Source: Limnoglobus roseus (GTDB lineage Bacteria > Planctomycetota > Planctomycetia > Gemmatales > Gemmataceae). From it: a DNA stretch of 64,000 nt. The stretch spans positions 4,960,001 through 5,024,000 of the forward strand of contig NZ_CP042425.1 in the NCBI RefSeq assembly GCF_008254045.1, in the 5' to 3' direction. Every line of letters starts with the position of its first letter. Position 1 is the stretch's first letter. Shown piece by piece: positions 26,534-34,340 of the stretch. Below the pieces are notes generated by a model. That model was not told the DNA's origin. It did not search any database and was given only the letters and a program-made list of their open reading frames with translations. A program made the translations under genes and the position numbers.

Positions 26534-26855
26534 CACTTCTGGCGGGTTCTCCGACACGCCCTTTGTGGCGGCGAAATCCTGTCGCCGGGACTCAGCGAAC
26601 TAACCCCCACTGTCGGAGAAATCGAGGCCGGCCTGCGTGATTTCCCCCGCGCTTGCTCGACATGCCGAAAAGCGTGACATAGAGATTCTCACGATTCGCT
26701 CACCCGAGTCGCGCCCGTCGTGTTGGTGATTGGTCCGTCAAGTCCGATGGTGTTTCGCCCCGTTTGAGTCGTTGATTCTCGGAGTTGCCCTGTTCGACGG
26801 TTCGGACGTTCCGACTCGTCCCGGCTCCGGCACGTCATCTTCCAGGAGTTTCATC
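26534..26855. other. intergenic stretch
   Basis: These 322 nt separate the ABC permease and the RTX protein. I see only AGGAG before the next start and a weak 5-bp hairpin (GGCGA with TCGCC near 26572-26595). There is no gene and no clear promoter. Confidence 0.4.
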
Positions 26856-27968
26856 ATGCTGTGGTTCAAAGCGCCGAAGCCTCACGCCCCGAAGCACGCC
26901 ATCCGCGGCTTGCTCCCGTTGGAAGACCGGACGACGCCGAGCGTGACGGCGGTGTTCAACACGAACACGCTGACTGTCACTGGCGACGCCGATGCGAACG
27001 CCATCGTCGTCTCGGCCGATGCCGGTGGTAACTTGCAGGTGACGAACAACAACGCCGCCGTGCCGATCCGGGCGGTCTTCGGATCGCCGACACGGGCCGC
27101 GCTCACGCAAATCTCGGTGAACGCGAAGGGCGGCGACGATTCGATCTCGCTCGCCAAGTCGCTGAACACGCTCGACGCGAACGGGAAACTCGCCTTCGCG
27201 CCGGACGCCGTGCTCATCGGCGGGGCGGGGAACGACAGCATCGTGCCGCTCATCGGCGGGTTCGTTGGCGGCGTGCCCGGCAACGCGATCGTCGGCAACG
27301 TCACGCAGTACGGCGGGGCCGGTGACGACACGCTTGTCAGCGGCTTCGGTAACGACACCATGCTCGGCGAAGGGGGCAATGACACGCTGATCTGGAACCC
27401 GGGTACGCTCGTCGATCACTTCGACGGCGGGGCCGGAAGCGACACCGGGGTCATCATCGGCAACGACACGCCGATTAACGGTTCGAACGACGACACGTTC
27501 GTCTTGGGCAAGGACTCCGCCAACCCCGGCGACGTTCTCTTCCAGCGGACAAACCTCATCCCGTTCACCGTCACCATGACCGGCGTCGAGACGATTTCAC
27601 TGCGGCCGCAGGGCGGGAACGACCGCGTCACCATCAACGACCTGTCCGGTACGGCCGTGCGGAACGTCATCGTGGACGGCGGAGCGGGCGACGACGTACT
27701 CGACGCCTCGCTCCAGATGAGCGCGAGTGTAAAGGTCACGCTGCTCGGTAACGACGGCAACGACACACTCACCGGTGGGGCGGGCAAGGACACGCTCGAC
27801 GGCGGGGCCGGCAACGACCGCTTGATCAGCAGCAAGGCCGACGGCAAGAGCGATATCCTCATCGGCGGGGCCGGGGCCGACGTCTTCGTGGTCAGCAAGA
27901 CGAAGGTGAAAGACGTGATTCAAGACTTCACGGCTGCGGATTTCGACCAGATTTGGTGTGGGTCGTGA
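26856..27968 (+). CDS. RTX-type calcium-binding repeat protein
   Basis: The 370-residue protein carries LEDRTTPS at residues 22-29 after a short basic N-terminus. The rest is beta-rich with RTX nonapeptides (GGAGNDSI, GGAGDDTLVSGFGNDTM, GEGGNDTL, GNDGNDTLTGGAGKDTL, GGAGNDRL) that bind calcium outside the cell. AGGAG lies before the ATG at 26856, which I chose over a longer frame. There is no hydrophobic signal peptide; the LEDRTTPS segment is the common feature with the protein at 22983. Adhesin or surface-layer role is inferred only. Confidence 0.82.
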   Translation: MLWFKAPKPHAPKHAIRGLLPLEDRTTPSVTAVFNTNTLTVTGDADANAIVVSADAGGNLQVTNNNAAVPIRAVFGSPTRAALTQISVNAKGGDDSISLAKSLNTLDANGKLAFAPDAVLIGGAGNDSIVPLIGGFVGGVPGNAIVGNVTQYGGAGDDTLVSGFGNDTMLGEGGNDTLIWNPGTLVDHFDGGAGSDTGVIIGNDTPINGSNDDTFVLGKDSANPGDVLFQRTNLIPFTVTMTGVETISLRPQGGNDRVTINDLSGTAVRNVIVDGGAGDDVLDASLQMSASVKVTLLGNDGNDTLTGGAGKDTLDGGAGNDRLISSKADGKSDILIGGAGADVFVVSKTKVKDVIQDFTAADFDQIWCGS

Positions 27969-27998
27969 TAGGTTCACCGCGGCCGGGGTCATAGAACG

Positions 27999-28019
27999 CT
28001 CCTCATCTCTTTTGAGGAG
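27999..28019 (+). promoter_or_regulatory. hairpin covering the ribosome binding site
   Basis: CTCCTCA (27999-28005) pairs perfectly with TGAGGAG (28013-28019) around a 7-nt loop. The right arm is the Shine-Dalgarno sequence GAGGAG of the DapA-family gene starting at 28028. If it forms, translation would be dampened. Confidence 0.6.
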
Positions 28020-28027
28020 ACTTCCCG

Positions 28028-28930
28028 ATGACCGTATCCTGGCGCGGTGTTTTCCCGGCCGTCTGCACCCAGTTCAAGGCCGACGAATCGCTCGACGTTC
28101 CGGCCACCCTGAAGCACATCGACGCGATGCTCGAAGCCGGCGTCCACGGCTTCGTCATGCTCGGTAGCGTCGGCGAGAACACCACCCTCGAACCGGCCGA
28201 GAAGCGCGAGTTGTTCAAGGCCGCGGTCGATCACGTCGGCAAGCGGGTGCCGGTGCTGACCGGCGTGGCCGAGTACACCACGACCCAGGCGTGCCGGTGG
28301 GCGGCGGACGCGGCGAAGCTCGGGGCCGACGGCCTTATGGTGCTGCCGCCGATGGTGTACAAGAGCGACGACCGCGAAACGATCGCGCACTTCCGCACCG
28401 TGGCGAAGGCGACCGACCTGCCGATCATGGTCTACAACAACCCGCCGGCGTACAAGGTGGACATCACGCCGGAGATGTTCGTCGAGATGGCCGACGAGCC
28501 GAAGTTCGCGTGCATCAAGGAGAGCAGCGACAACCCGCGGCGGATCACGGACATCATCAACCTCACGAAAGACCGCTACGTCATATTCGCCGGGGTGGAC
28601 GACCTGTTCCTCGAATGCGTCATGCTCGGGGCCGTAGGCTGGGTGAGTGGCCTGGTGAACGCTTTCCCGGCCGAGAATCGGCTGATCTGGGACTTGGTAC
28701 AAGCGGAGATGTGGAAGGAAGCCCGCGAGGCGTACCGCTGGTACACGCCGCTCTTGCACCTCGACACGCACATGAAACTCGTGCAGTACATCAAGCTGGC
28801 GTCGGCGGAGTGCGGCTACGGCACCGAGCGCTGCCGTGCCCCACGGTTGCCGCTGGTCGGCGAGGAACGCGAGCGCATCTTGAGCGTCATCCGCCAGGCG
28901 ATTGCCACGCGGCCGAAACTGAAGAAGTGA
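28028..28930 (+). CDS. dihydrodipicolinate synthase family protein
   Basis: This 300-residue TIM-barrel aldolase is of the DapA/NanA family. GSVGENTTLEPAEKREL carries the pyruvate-binding G(T/S)xGE motif, the tyrosine is in PIMVYNNP, and the Schiff-base lysine in FACIKESSDNPRR. All three key elements are present, unlike the homologue at 13751. It may be true 4-hydroxy-tetrahydrodipicolinate synthase or act on a sugar acid or hydroxyproline derivative; no neighbour decides. Its 3' end overlaps the convergent hpnC gene by 44 nt. Confidence 0.85.
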   Translation: MTVSWRGVFPAVCTQFKADESLDVPATLKHIDAMLEAGVHGFVMLGSVGENTTLEPAEKRELFKAAVDHVGKRVPVLTGVAEYTTTQACRWAADAAKLGADGLMVLPPMVYKSDDRETIAHFRTVAKATDLPIMVYNNPPAYKVDITPEMFVEMADEPKFACIKESSDNPRRITDIINLTKDRYVIFAGVDDLFLECVMLGAVGWVSGLVNAFPAENRLIWDLVQAEMWKEAREAYRWYTPLLHLDTHMKLVQYIKLASAECGYGTERCRAPRLPLVGEERERILSVIRQAIATRPKLKK

Positions 28931-29822
28931 GCGCCCGGCCGAGGAGCTTCACCTTCTGCCATTTGGAAACCTTCGGCCGTTGTTTCCACACGTCGTACCC
29001 CTGCCGTTCGACGGCGGCGAGCGTTGCTTCGCCGCCGCGGATGAACAGGTCCACGTCGATTCGCACCTGTCGCGGGATCAGCGGTAGCAATCGCTTCCCG
29101 CGCTCGAAGTAGTCCCGCGTGCGATCCACTTCGAACCGCATCAACTCGGCGAACGCGGGCGTGAACCGACGGGCGTGCAAGTCTTCGTCGGCGTAGCCGA
29201 AGCGGCGGCGGTCTTCTTCGGGAAGGTACACCCGACCGATGTCCAGGTCGCGGCCGACATCCTGCCAGAAGTTCGCGAGTTGCAGCCCGGTGCAGACTTC
29301 ATCGGAGAGGGCCGCGCGCTCGGCGTCATGGCACTCGAACTGGTACAGCACGAGTTCGCCGACTGGGTTCGCCGAGTTGCGGCAGTAGCCGAGGAGTTCG
29401 TCGAAGGTCGCGTAGGTCTTCTTCCGCTGATCTTGTTCGAAGGCAGTCAGCAAATTCAGGAACGGGGCGGGCGGGATCGCGAACTTTTGCACCGTCTCGC
29501 GGAGGGCGATCATCACCGGATGCCGCGGTTGGCCGTTGTACACGGCGAGCAACTCGTGCCGCCACCAGTCGAGGAGTGCGAGAGTCGAATCGCCCCCCGC
29601 CGTCTCGTCGGCGAGGTCGTCGGCCCACCGGCAGTAGGCGTACACCGCGTGGAAGTGCGGCAGCAACTTCCGCGGCAGCAGCACCGAGGCGACGGTGAAG
29701 TTCTCGTAGTGCCGGTGCGTGACGGAGGCACAGTAGGAACGCGCGTGCGATAGCCCAGGGTTGGCCAACCCTGGGCTTTGCGGCCCCCACCTCTGCAACT
29801 CGTCGGCGAAGTTCCAGCCCAC
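28887..29822 (-). CDS. hpnC: squalene synthase HpnC
   Basis: This 311-residue trans-prenyltransferase belongs to the squalene/phytoene synthase superfamily. In the HpnCDE route HpnC converts presqualene diphosphate to hydroxysqualene for hopanoid or sterol synthesis. Visible are HYENFTVASVLLPRKL, the first aspartate-rich motif DDLADE, and the second NFWQDVGRDLDIGRVYLP. I chose the GTG at 29822: it overlaps the upstream stop (TAGTG) and gives the usual N-terminus with FADELQRWGP. hpnD and hpnE are not in the window. Confidence 0.9.
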   Translation of the reverse strand: MGWNFADELQRWGPQSPGLANPGLSHARSYCASVTHRHYENFTVASVLLPRKLLPHFHAVYAYCRWADDLADETAGGDSTLALLDWWRHELLAVYNGQPRHPVMIALRETVQKFAIPPAPFLNLLTAFEQDQRKKTYATFDELLGYCRNSANPVGELVLYQFECHDAERAALSDEVCTGLQLANFWQDVGRDLDIGRVYLPEEDRRRFGYADEDLHARRFTPAFAELMRFEVDRTRDYFERGKRLLPLIPRQVRIDVDLFIRGGEATLAAVERQGYDVWKQRPKVSKWQKVKLLGRALTSSVSAAWQSPGG

Positions 29823-31186
29823 TACTTCTTCGCTTCCAGAATTTGGATGGTCGTGCTGAAGCACGCGACCGTCCCGTCAATCTTCGACTCGGCTTCCAGG
29901 AAGTAGGCGCGGAATCCGGCTTCGGGGGCGGTGACGGTACCCCCGATGGCCGGCCCAACGGAAACCTTGGCCGTGCCCCCGAAGATGTCTTTCTTCTTCC
30001 ACGCCGACTTGCGGAAGTCTCGCGTGTCCGACTCCGTGGTCCAGAGCCGCACGATCTTCGTCTCGCGGTCGGGGCGAAGAGAGAACACCCCGTCACCGTT
30101 CTTGATGTCCTGCTTCCACGTCATCTTCGGCAGCGGCTTGTCCGTCAGCACGCAGCGGCAGAACACGCTGATGGTGTCCACCGCCTTCATCGGAAAGGTG
30201 TCCTTCTTTGCCCCCGGTTGGTTCGGCTTGTCCTGCGGCCGCAGGTCGTGCCCGGCGTTCGGCACGTACACCACCCACTTGTCCCCCTTCAGGTCGTCCC
30301 AATACTGGTTGAGCGCGTCCTGTGCCCAGTACGGGTCGTTCGTGCCGTTGACGAGGAGCTTCGGCAGCGTCAGTTTGTCGCGGTAGACCCAGGGGTCCAC
30401 CATCGCCCAGAGCTTGCGGGCCGCGTCGGTATCCGGCATCGGCAGGAGTTTGCGCTCTTCGTAGTCGTGGATCATCTCGCTGTACCGGCCGAACGACTTT
30501 AGTTGGTTCGGCATCTGCTTTTGGAAGTTCAGCGTGTCGATCACCATCGGTGCGATCGCTTTCACCCGCGGGTCGCCGGTCGCAGCCGTCAGCCAACTCG
30601 TCCAGCCGCGCTTCGACGCACCGGTGATGATGAAGTCCTTGACCTCGGTGTTCCATTCCTTGCGGCCGATCTCTTGCAGGGCGTCCATCGCCTTGACCAC
30701 GCTCTTAGCCATCGGGAAGAGCAGGGGCCACGAACTGTCTTTCGTTTCTAGGTAGCGGACGAACGTCTCGGCGATGAGGGCGTCTTCCTTCTTGCCGTCG
30801 TAGAGCGGTTGCTTCGGGATGCCCCAGAGGACGGCGACGGGAGCCTTCACGCGGCGGGCGAGTTCCAGGCCGATGAGGCCGGTGACGCTCTCCTTGTTCG
30901 CCTTGCCGCCGGTGTTCAGCAGCACCATCGCCGACTTGTTGTTCACCTCCTTCGGCACGAAAATTTGCAGATCGTGCTCCCAGAGTTCGTCGTGCCACTT
31001 CTGCGACACGAGGTGGTAGAGCAGGATCGCGTTGCCCTCGGACTCCGACTTGTCCACCAGCTTCCAGGCGAAATCGGGTTCGGACTTCTTGACGTAGTTC
31101 TCCAGGTCTGGGGGGATTTGCGGCGTCTGAGCAACCGTGGTCGAGGCCACGACCGCGACGAAGGCAAGCGACAGGAATCGCGACAC
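29822..31186 (-). CDS. PqaA-like PhoPQ-activated family hydrolase
   Basis: The 454-residue exported protein has a signal peptide after the GTG at 31186 (VSRFLSLAFVAVVASTTVAQ; GGAG 8 nt upstream). It belongs to the PhoPQ-activated pathogenicity-related family, an alpha/beta hydrolase: serine in GASKRGWTSW, acid in NGTNDPYW, histidine in NAGHDLRP. The substrate is unknown. Its stop overlaps the hpnC start by 1 nt, so translation is coupled, though a functional link is not obvious. Confidence 0.85.
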   Translation of the reverse strand: MSRFLSLAFVAVVASTTVAQTPQIPPDLENYVKKSEPDFAWKLVDKSESEGNAILLYHLVSQKWHDELWEHDLQIFVPKEVNNKSAMVLLNTGGKANKESVTGLIGLELARRVKAPVAVLWGIPKQPLYDGKKEDALIAETFVRYLETKDSSWPLLFPMAKSVVKAMDALQEIGRKEWNTEVKDFIITGASKRGWTSWLTAATGDPRVKAIAPMVIDTLNFQKQMPNQLKSFGRYSEMIHDYEERKLLPMPDTDAARKLWAMVDPWVYRDKLTLPKLLVNGTNDPYWAQDALNQYWDDLKGDKWVVYVPNAGHDLRPQDKPNQPGAKKDTFPMKAVDTISVFCRCVLTDKPLPKMTWKQDIKNGDGVFSLRPDRETKIVRLWTTESDTRDFRKSAWKKKDIFGGTAKVSVGPAIGGTVTAPEAGFRAYFLEAESKIDGTVACFSTTIQILEAKK

Positions 31187-31417
31187 GACGGAGTCTCCGG
31201 TGCGGAAGAGGGCTGTCGCAGAGTAGTCTACAAACACGGCCGCGGGAACTGAACCGGCTTTCCGGGCGGCTGTGAACGTGTTTTCACTAGAGTTCTTTCC
31301 GGCCCGCGGTTATAGTGCAGGTGTTAGTGGGCGACCAAGCTTACCGATCCCACGCCAGGACCGGCGACACGGCACCACTTCTCCCCCACACGAACGCCCG
31401 ACTTTCGGAGTACCGTC
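31187..31417. other. divergent intergenic region
   Basis: This gap separates the PqaA-like gene and the JAMM gene. A -10-like TATAGT lies at 31311-31316, but no convincing -35 box is at the right distance. GGAG at 31407-31410 precedes the proposed JAMM start. Nothing else is recognised. Confidence 0.35.
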
Positions 31418-32371
31418 ACGAGCGCGTGGAAGGACTTTCTCCGCACGACGGCCGAACAGGTTCGCTGGTGGGCCACTTCAAGAGCGAGTGCGCCCGCCCC
31501 GTCGCAAGACCCGCGATTAGAAGCGACGCGGTATGAGCCCCTCGCGCGGGTCGTCCTGACCGACGAGGTCAGCCGAACGCTTTTCGGCGAGTACGCGGCT
31601 CACCGGCAGACGGACCGCGGCACCGAAGAAACCGGCTGGGTCTTGCTCGGGTTACGCGAGACGAACACGGCCACCGTGCTAGCGACGTTGCCCGCAGGGG
31701 CGAACCGTGACGCCGGCCAGGAGCACGTGCGGTTCAACACGGAAGCCCAGGCGCTGGCGAGTCGAATCGTGCGGCAGGACGACCGCCGGTTGACGTTACT
31801 CGGCGTCGTTCACACGCACCCCGGCACGCTCCGGCACCCGAGTGGCGGCGACCTCCGCGGCGACCGCGAGTGGGTGAAACGACTCCGCGGTCGGCAGGGC
31901 ATTTTCGCCATCGGTACGGTCGATGATGAGACGCACGAGGCGACCGTCGGCGAACACCCCCGACCGCACGTGCAGAAGTTGAAAGACTTGCGGTTCGACT
32001 GGTATAGTTTGACGCACGGCGAGGCGAGCTACCAAAACTTGCCGGTGGAACTGACCATCGGCCCCGACGTGGCCCAACTGTTGCGGGGCGTGTGGCCGAT
32101 TATCGAAGCCCATGCCGGGCGACTCGACCGCCTCGCCCGGCAGCAGGCGAACGTGCGGTTCGCGGTGACGACCGACGACGAACAACCCGGCCTCGCGGTG
32201 AGCGTGCCGCTCGCCGAACCGGGCCAGTCGATTCGGCTGTTAGTCCACGAGAAGAGCGTGCGATTCTTTTACGCGGCGGGCGGCGAGGTGTTTCAAGCCG
32301 ACCTGCCGGCGGGCGCGGAACCGGACCAGGGCGTGTACCTACTCCTGGCGGAACTCGCGGCCCGCGGATGA
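31418..32371 (+). CDS. JAB/JAMM metalloprotease, non-canonical start
   Basis: This Mov34/MPN-type isopeptidase fold has the complete JAMM zinc motif H-x-H-x7-S-x2-D (HTHPGTLRHPSGGD, about 31811-31852) and the catalytic glutamate in EETGWVLLG (31625-31651). Such enzymes remove ubiquitin-like tags or process their precursors. The glutamate lies upstream of the first TTG (31643), so the gene must start earlier. The frame opens at 31328 but contains no ATG, GTG or TTG. ACG at 31418 sits 7 nt after GGAG, so I take it as start (317 residues). It leads a cassette with a 60-residue protein and an E2-like protein. Confidence 0.8.
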   Translation, partial: TSAWKDFLRTTAEQVRWWATSRASAPAPSQDPRLEATRYEPLARVVLTDEVSRTLFGEYAAHRQTDRGTEETGWVLLGLRETNTATVLATLPAGANRDAGQEHVRFNTEAQALASRIVRQDDRRLTLLGVVHTHPGTLRHPSGGDLRGDREWVKRLRGRQGIFAIGTVDDETHEATVGEHPRPHVQKLKDLRFDWYSLTHGEASYQNLPVELTIGPDVAQLLRGVWPIIEAHAGRLDRLARQQANVRFAVTTDDEQPGLAVSVPLAEPGQSIRLLVHEKSVRFFYAAGGEVFQADLPAGAEPDQGVYLLLAELAARG

Positions 32372-32471
32372 CGAATCACCCCCGGTGGAAGACCCGGGGT
32401 GTGGGTGTTCGGGACTCAACCGGCGATGTCCGCCGGTCTGGAGAGACGGCCCGAACGGGAGGGTTTCCAAC

Positions 32472-32654
32472 ATGGACTTCCGACCGCTGAGCGAACTGGA
32501 ACGGCGTAACCTGGTCACGGCCCTGCGCGGCAACGCCGACGGCAACCGCGTGCTCTTGCTCGACCGCAAGGACACGAGCTTCTTGGGCACGTCCGAAGAA
32601 GTACCGGACGAAGAAGTCATTAACGCGATCAAGTCCGTCCCGTGCCACTACTGA
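32472..32654 (+). CDS. 60-residue hypothetical protein between JAMM and E2 genes
   Basis: ATG at 32472 with GGGAGGG 8 nt upstream. The protein starts MDFRPLSELERRNLVTALRG, has a strand-like VLLLD and ends KSVPCHY. It has no diglycine tail and no clear beta-grasp pattern, so I cannot call it ubiquitin-like. Its conserved position would decide whether it is part of the JAMM/E2 system. Confidence 0.6.
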   Translation: MDFRPLSELERRNLVTALRGNADGNRVLLLDRKDTSFLGTSEEVPDEEVINAIKSVPCHY

Positions 32655-32660
32655 AGAAGT

Positions 32661-32759
32661 GCGGAATTCGGAACGCGGAATTCGGAATGGAAAACCTCGA
32701 TCGCATGGGCCGATTCTGGTTTTGAACTCCGCATTTCGTATTCCGAATTCCGAATTCGT
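32661..32759. repeat. imperfect inverted repeat of GAATTCGG units
   Basis: The left arm (32661-32690) contains GAATTCGGAA and GGAATTCGGAAT; the right arm (about 32728-32759) contains the complementary ATTCCGAATTCCGAATTC. They can fold into a long imperfect hairpin around a ~37-nt loop. The repeat fills the gap between the 60-residue gene and the E2-like gene. Confidence 0.7.
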
Positions 32760-32761
32760 TT

Positions 32762-33187
32762 ATGGGCCTACTGGACACCGAACTCGGCAAGCGGCGGCTG
32801 TTGTCCGTCGATTTGCCGGTCATCGAGAAGTACAACGAGGGCCGCGACCCGGACTACCGCATCCGCGTGCTGCGAGTGGCCGGCTCGCTGGTCCTGCACT
32901 ACCACCTCAAGCCGACGCACAACCTCTACGCCGTCGAGACGCGGTTACTTTCGAGCTACCCAACCGTGCCGCCGGAGACGCGCGTCCTCACGCCGTTGAA
33001 ACACTGCCCGCACCTGCTCGAGGGTCAGACGCTCTGCCTGTGGCGGCAAGGCTCGACGCGCACCACGAGCCGCTGGGATCCGGCCAAGTTTACCTGCATC
33101 TTCGCGGTGCAAGCTGCGTGGCGGTGGCTGGCGTGCTACGAAATCTGGCACGACACCGGCGAGTGGCCGTTGCCCGAGGCGAAGTAA
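32762..33187 (+). CDS. E2 (ubiquitin-conjugating)-like protein
   Basis: The 141-residue protein has the E2/UBC pattern: strands LVLHYHLKPTHNLYAV, SSYPTVPPETRVLTPLKHCPH (the YPxxPP and HPN-like region) and then EGQTLCLW, where the cysteine is at the E2 active-site position eight residues after the HPN-like motif. The C-terminal helix AVQAAWRWLACYEIWHDTGEW is tryptophan-rich. Bacterial E2-like proteins with JAMM partners are known in ubiquitin-like conjugation operons. No E1-like gene is adjacent. The ATG at 32762 lacks a strong ribosome site. Confidence 0.78.
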   Translation: MGLLDTELGKRRLLSVDLPVIEKYNEGRDPDYRIRVLRVAGSLVLHYHLKPTHNLYAVETRLLSSYPTVPPETRVLTPLKHCPHLLEGQTLCLWRQGSTRTTSRWDPAKFTCIFAVQAAWRWLACYEIWHDTGEWPLPEAK

Positions 33188-33287
33188 CGGCCCGCTCGTG
33201 TTGACGGCGAAGATGGCACCTCGTTGAATATTTCCGCCGGACCTTTCTCCCGGCCACACGCCACCTTTTCACTTTGTGGGTACACCC

Positions 33288-34070
33288 ATGTTCGCGTTCC
33301 ACCGTCGCCCCGCCCTCGCGCTGTTCGCCGCGGCCGTCAGCTTGTTGACGCTCCGCACGAGCGGTCTTGCGCAAGACTCGCCGGCCAAGCCGAATGACGC
33401 CGTCAAGCCGGTCCCCCGCGATGCCAACTGGATGAAGCGGCACCAGTCGTTCCTGGACCGGGCCAAGAAGGGGCCGGTGGACGTCCTTTTCGTCGGCGAC
33501 TCGATCACGCAGGGCTGGGAGGGGAACGGCAAGAAGGTGTGGGCGGAGAAGTTCGAGAAGTGGACCCCCGCCAACTTCGGCATCGGCGGCGATCGCACGC
33601 AGCACGTCCTCTGGCGGATCACGGAGGGCAAGGAACTCGACGGCGTCGACCCGAAGGTCATCGTCATGATGATCGGCACGAACAACTTCAGCAGCAACAC
33701 GCCGGACGAAGTCGCGGCCGGTGTGAAGGCGATTCTGGACGAGTTTCACAAGCAAAAACCGAAGGCGAAGGTGCTGCTCCTTGGCGTCTTCCCGCGGAGC
33801 GCGAAGCCCGGCAAGGAACTGAATGAGAAAGGGGTCACGATGGTCGCGAAAGACGAGTTGCAGCCGAAGACGAAGCTGGTTAACGACCTGCTCGCGAAGT
33901 TCGACGACGGCAAGGCCGTGAAGTACCTCGACATCGGCGACAAGTTCCTCGACGACAAGGGCGGCCTCGCCAAGAAGACGATGCCCGACTTCCTGCACCT
34001 GTCCGAGCCGGCCTACGCAATCTGGGCCGACGCCATCGCGAAGCCGGTGGAAGAGTTGCTGAAGAAGTAA
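33288..34070 (+). CDS. SGNH/GDSL hydrolase
   Basis: The 260-residue exported esterase-like protein has a signal peptide (residues 1-27, ending near SGLAQ). Catalytic serine in VGDSITQGW, block II glycine in GIGGDRTQ, block III asparagine in IGTNNFSS, and histidine in DFLHLSEPAY. It resembles platelet-activating-factor acetylhydrolase-type members common in planctomycetes, where deacetylation of glycans is a likely job. A GTG four codons upstream (33276) is an alternative start. Confidence 0.88.
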   Translation: MFAFHRRPALALFAAAVSLLTLRTSGLAQDSPAKPNDAVKPVPRDANWMKRHQSFLDRAKKGPVDVLFVGDSITQGWEGNGKKVWAEKFEKWTPANFGIGGDRTQHVLWRITEGKELDGVDPKVIVMMIGTNNFSSNTPDEVAAGVKAILDEFHKQKPKAKVLLLGVFPRSAKPGKELNEKGVTMVAKDELQPKTKLVNDLLAKFDDGKAVKYLDIGDKFLDDKGGLAKKTMPDFLHLSEPAYAIWADAIAKPVEELLKK

Positions 34071-34088
34071 GGGCGATACCAGATGGGC

Positions 34089-34125
34089 AAAAAAGTACCC
34101 CGCCGAGATAGCACTCTCGGCGGGG
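34089..34125 (-). terminator. Rho-independent terminator after the tRNA-like genes
   Basis: An 11-bp perfect stem, CCCCGCCGAGA (34098-34108) with TCTCGGCGGGG (34115-34125), is followed on the minus strand by TTTTTT (34094-34089). It closes the transcription unit holding the two tRNA-like elements and can also stop the convergent GDSL gene. Confidence 0.88.
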
Positions 34126-34169
34126 CGGTGACACCTTGTATAAGGTGGTGCGATGGTCCTGATGGAACA

Positions 34170-34320
34170 GGTGTCCACAGTTTCCGGTCGTCGACCCTGA
34201 TGCTGATACCAACTGCCTAGCCGTTAGGCGACCCCCCAGTGTGATTGTTCGGCTGAAGCTGAGGGGGCGGGATTCGAACCCGCAATCGTTGGTCTATGGT
34301 CGATCGTCGATTGAAACACC
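34170..34320 (-). tRNA. circularly permuted tRNA-like gene, second copy
   Basis: Read on the minus strand. First half: CCAAC (34292-34288, anticodon stem 3' strand), GATT, T-arm GCGGG-TTCGAAT-CCCGC (34283-34267), acceptor 3' strand CCCCTCA (34266-34260), G73. A 20-nt linker follows. Second half: acceptor 5' strand TGGGGGG (34238-34232, pairs 7/7 with one G-U), D-arm GCCT-AACGGCT-AGGC, A26, GTTGG (34213-34209, pairs 5/5 with CCAAC). Flanks pair: GGTGTTTC with GAAAC and ACACC, TCGACC with GGTCGA. U1-A72 and G73 resemble tRNA-Gln, but the loop pieces ATAGA and TAT give no sensible anticodon. No CCA is encoded. Confidence 0.7.
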
Positions 34321-34340
34321 TCCAACGCGGGTTCATTTTT

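Noticed and set aside
32472..32654. Ubiquitin-like modifier
   Set aside because: The protein is only 60 residues, has no diglycine C-terminus and no clear beta-grasp strand order, so I left it as hypothetical.
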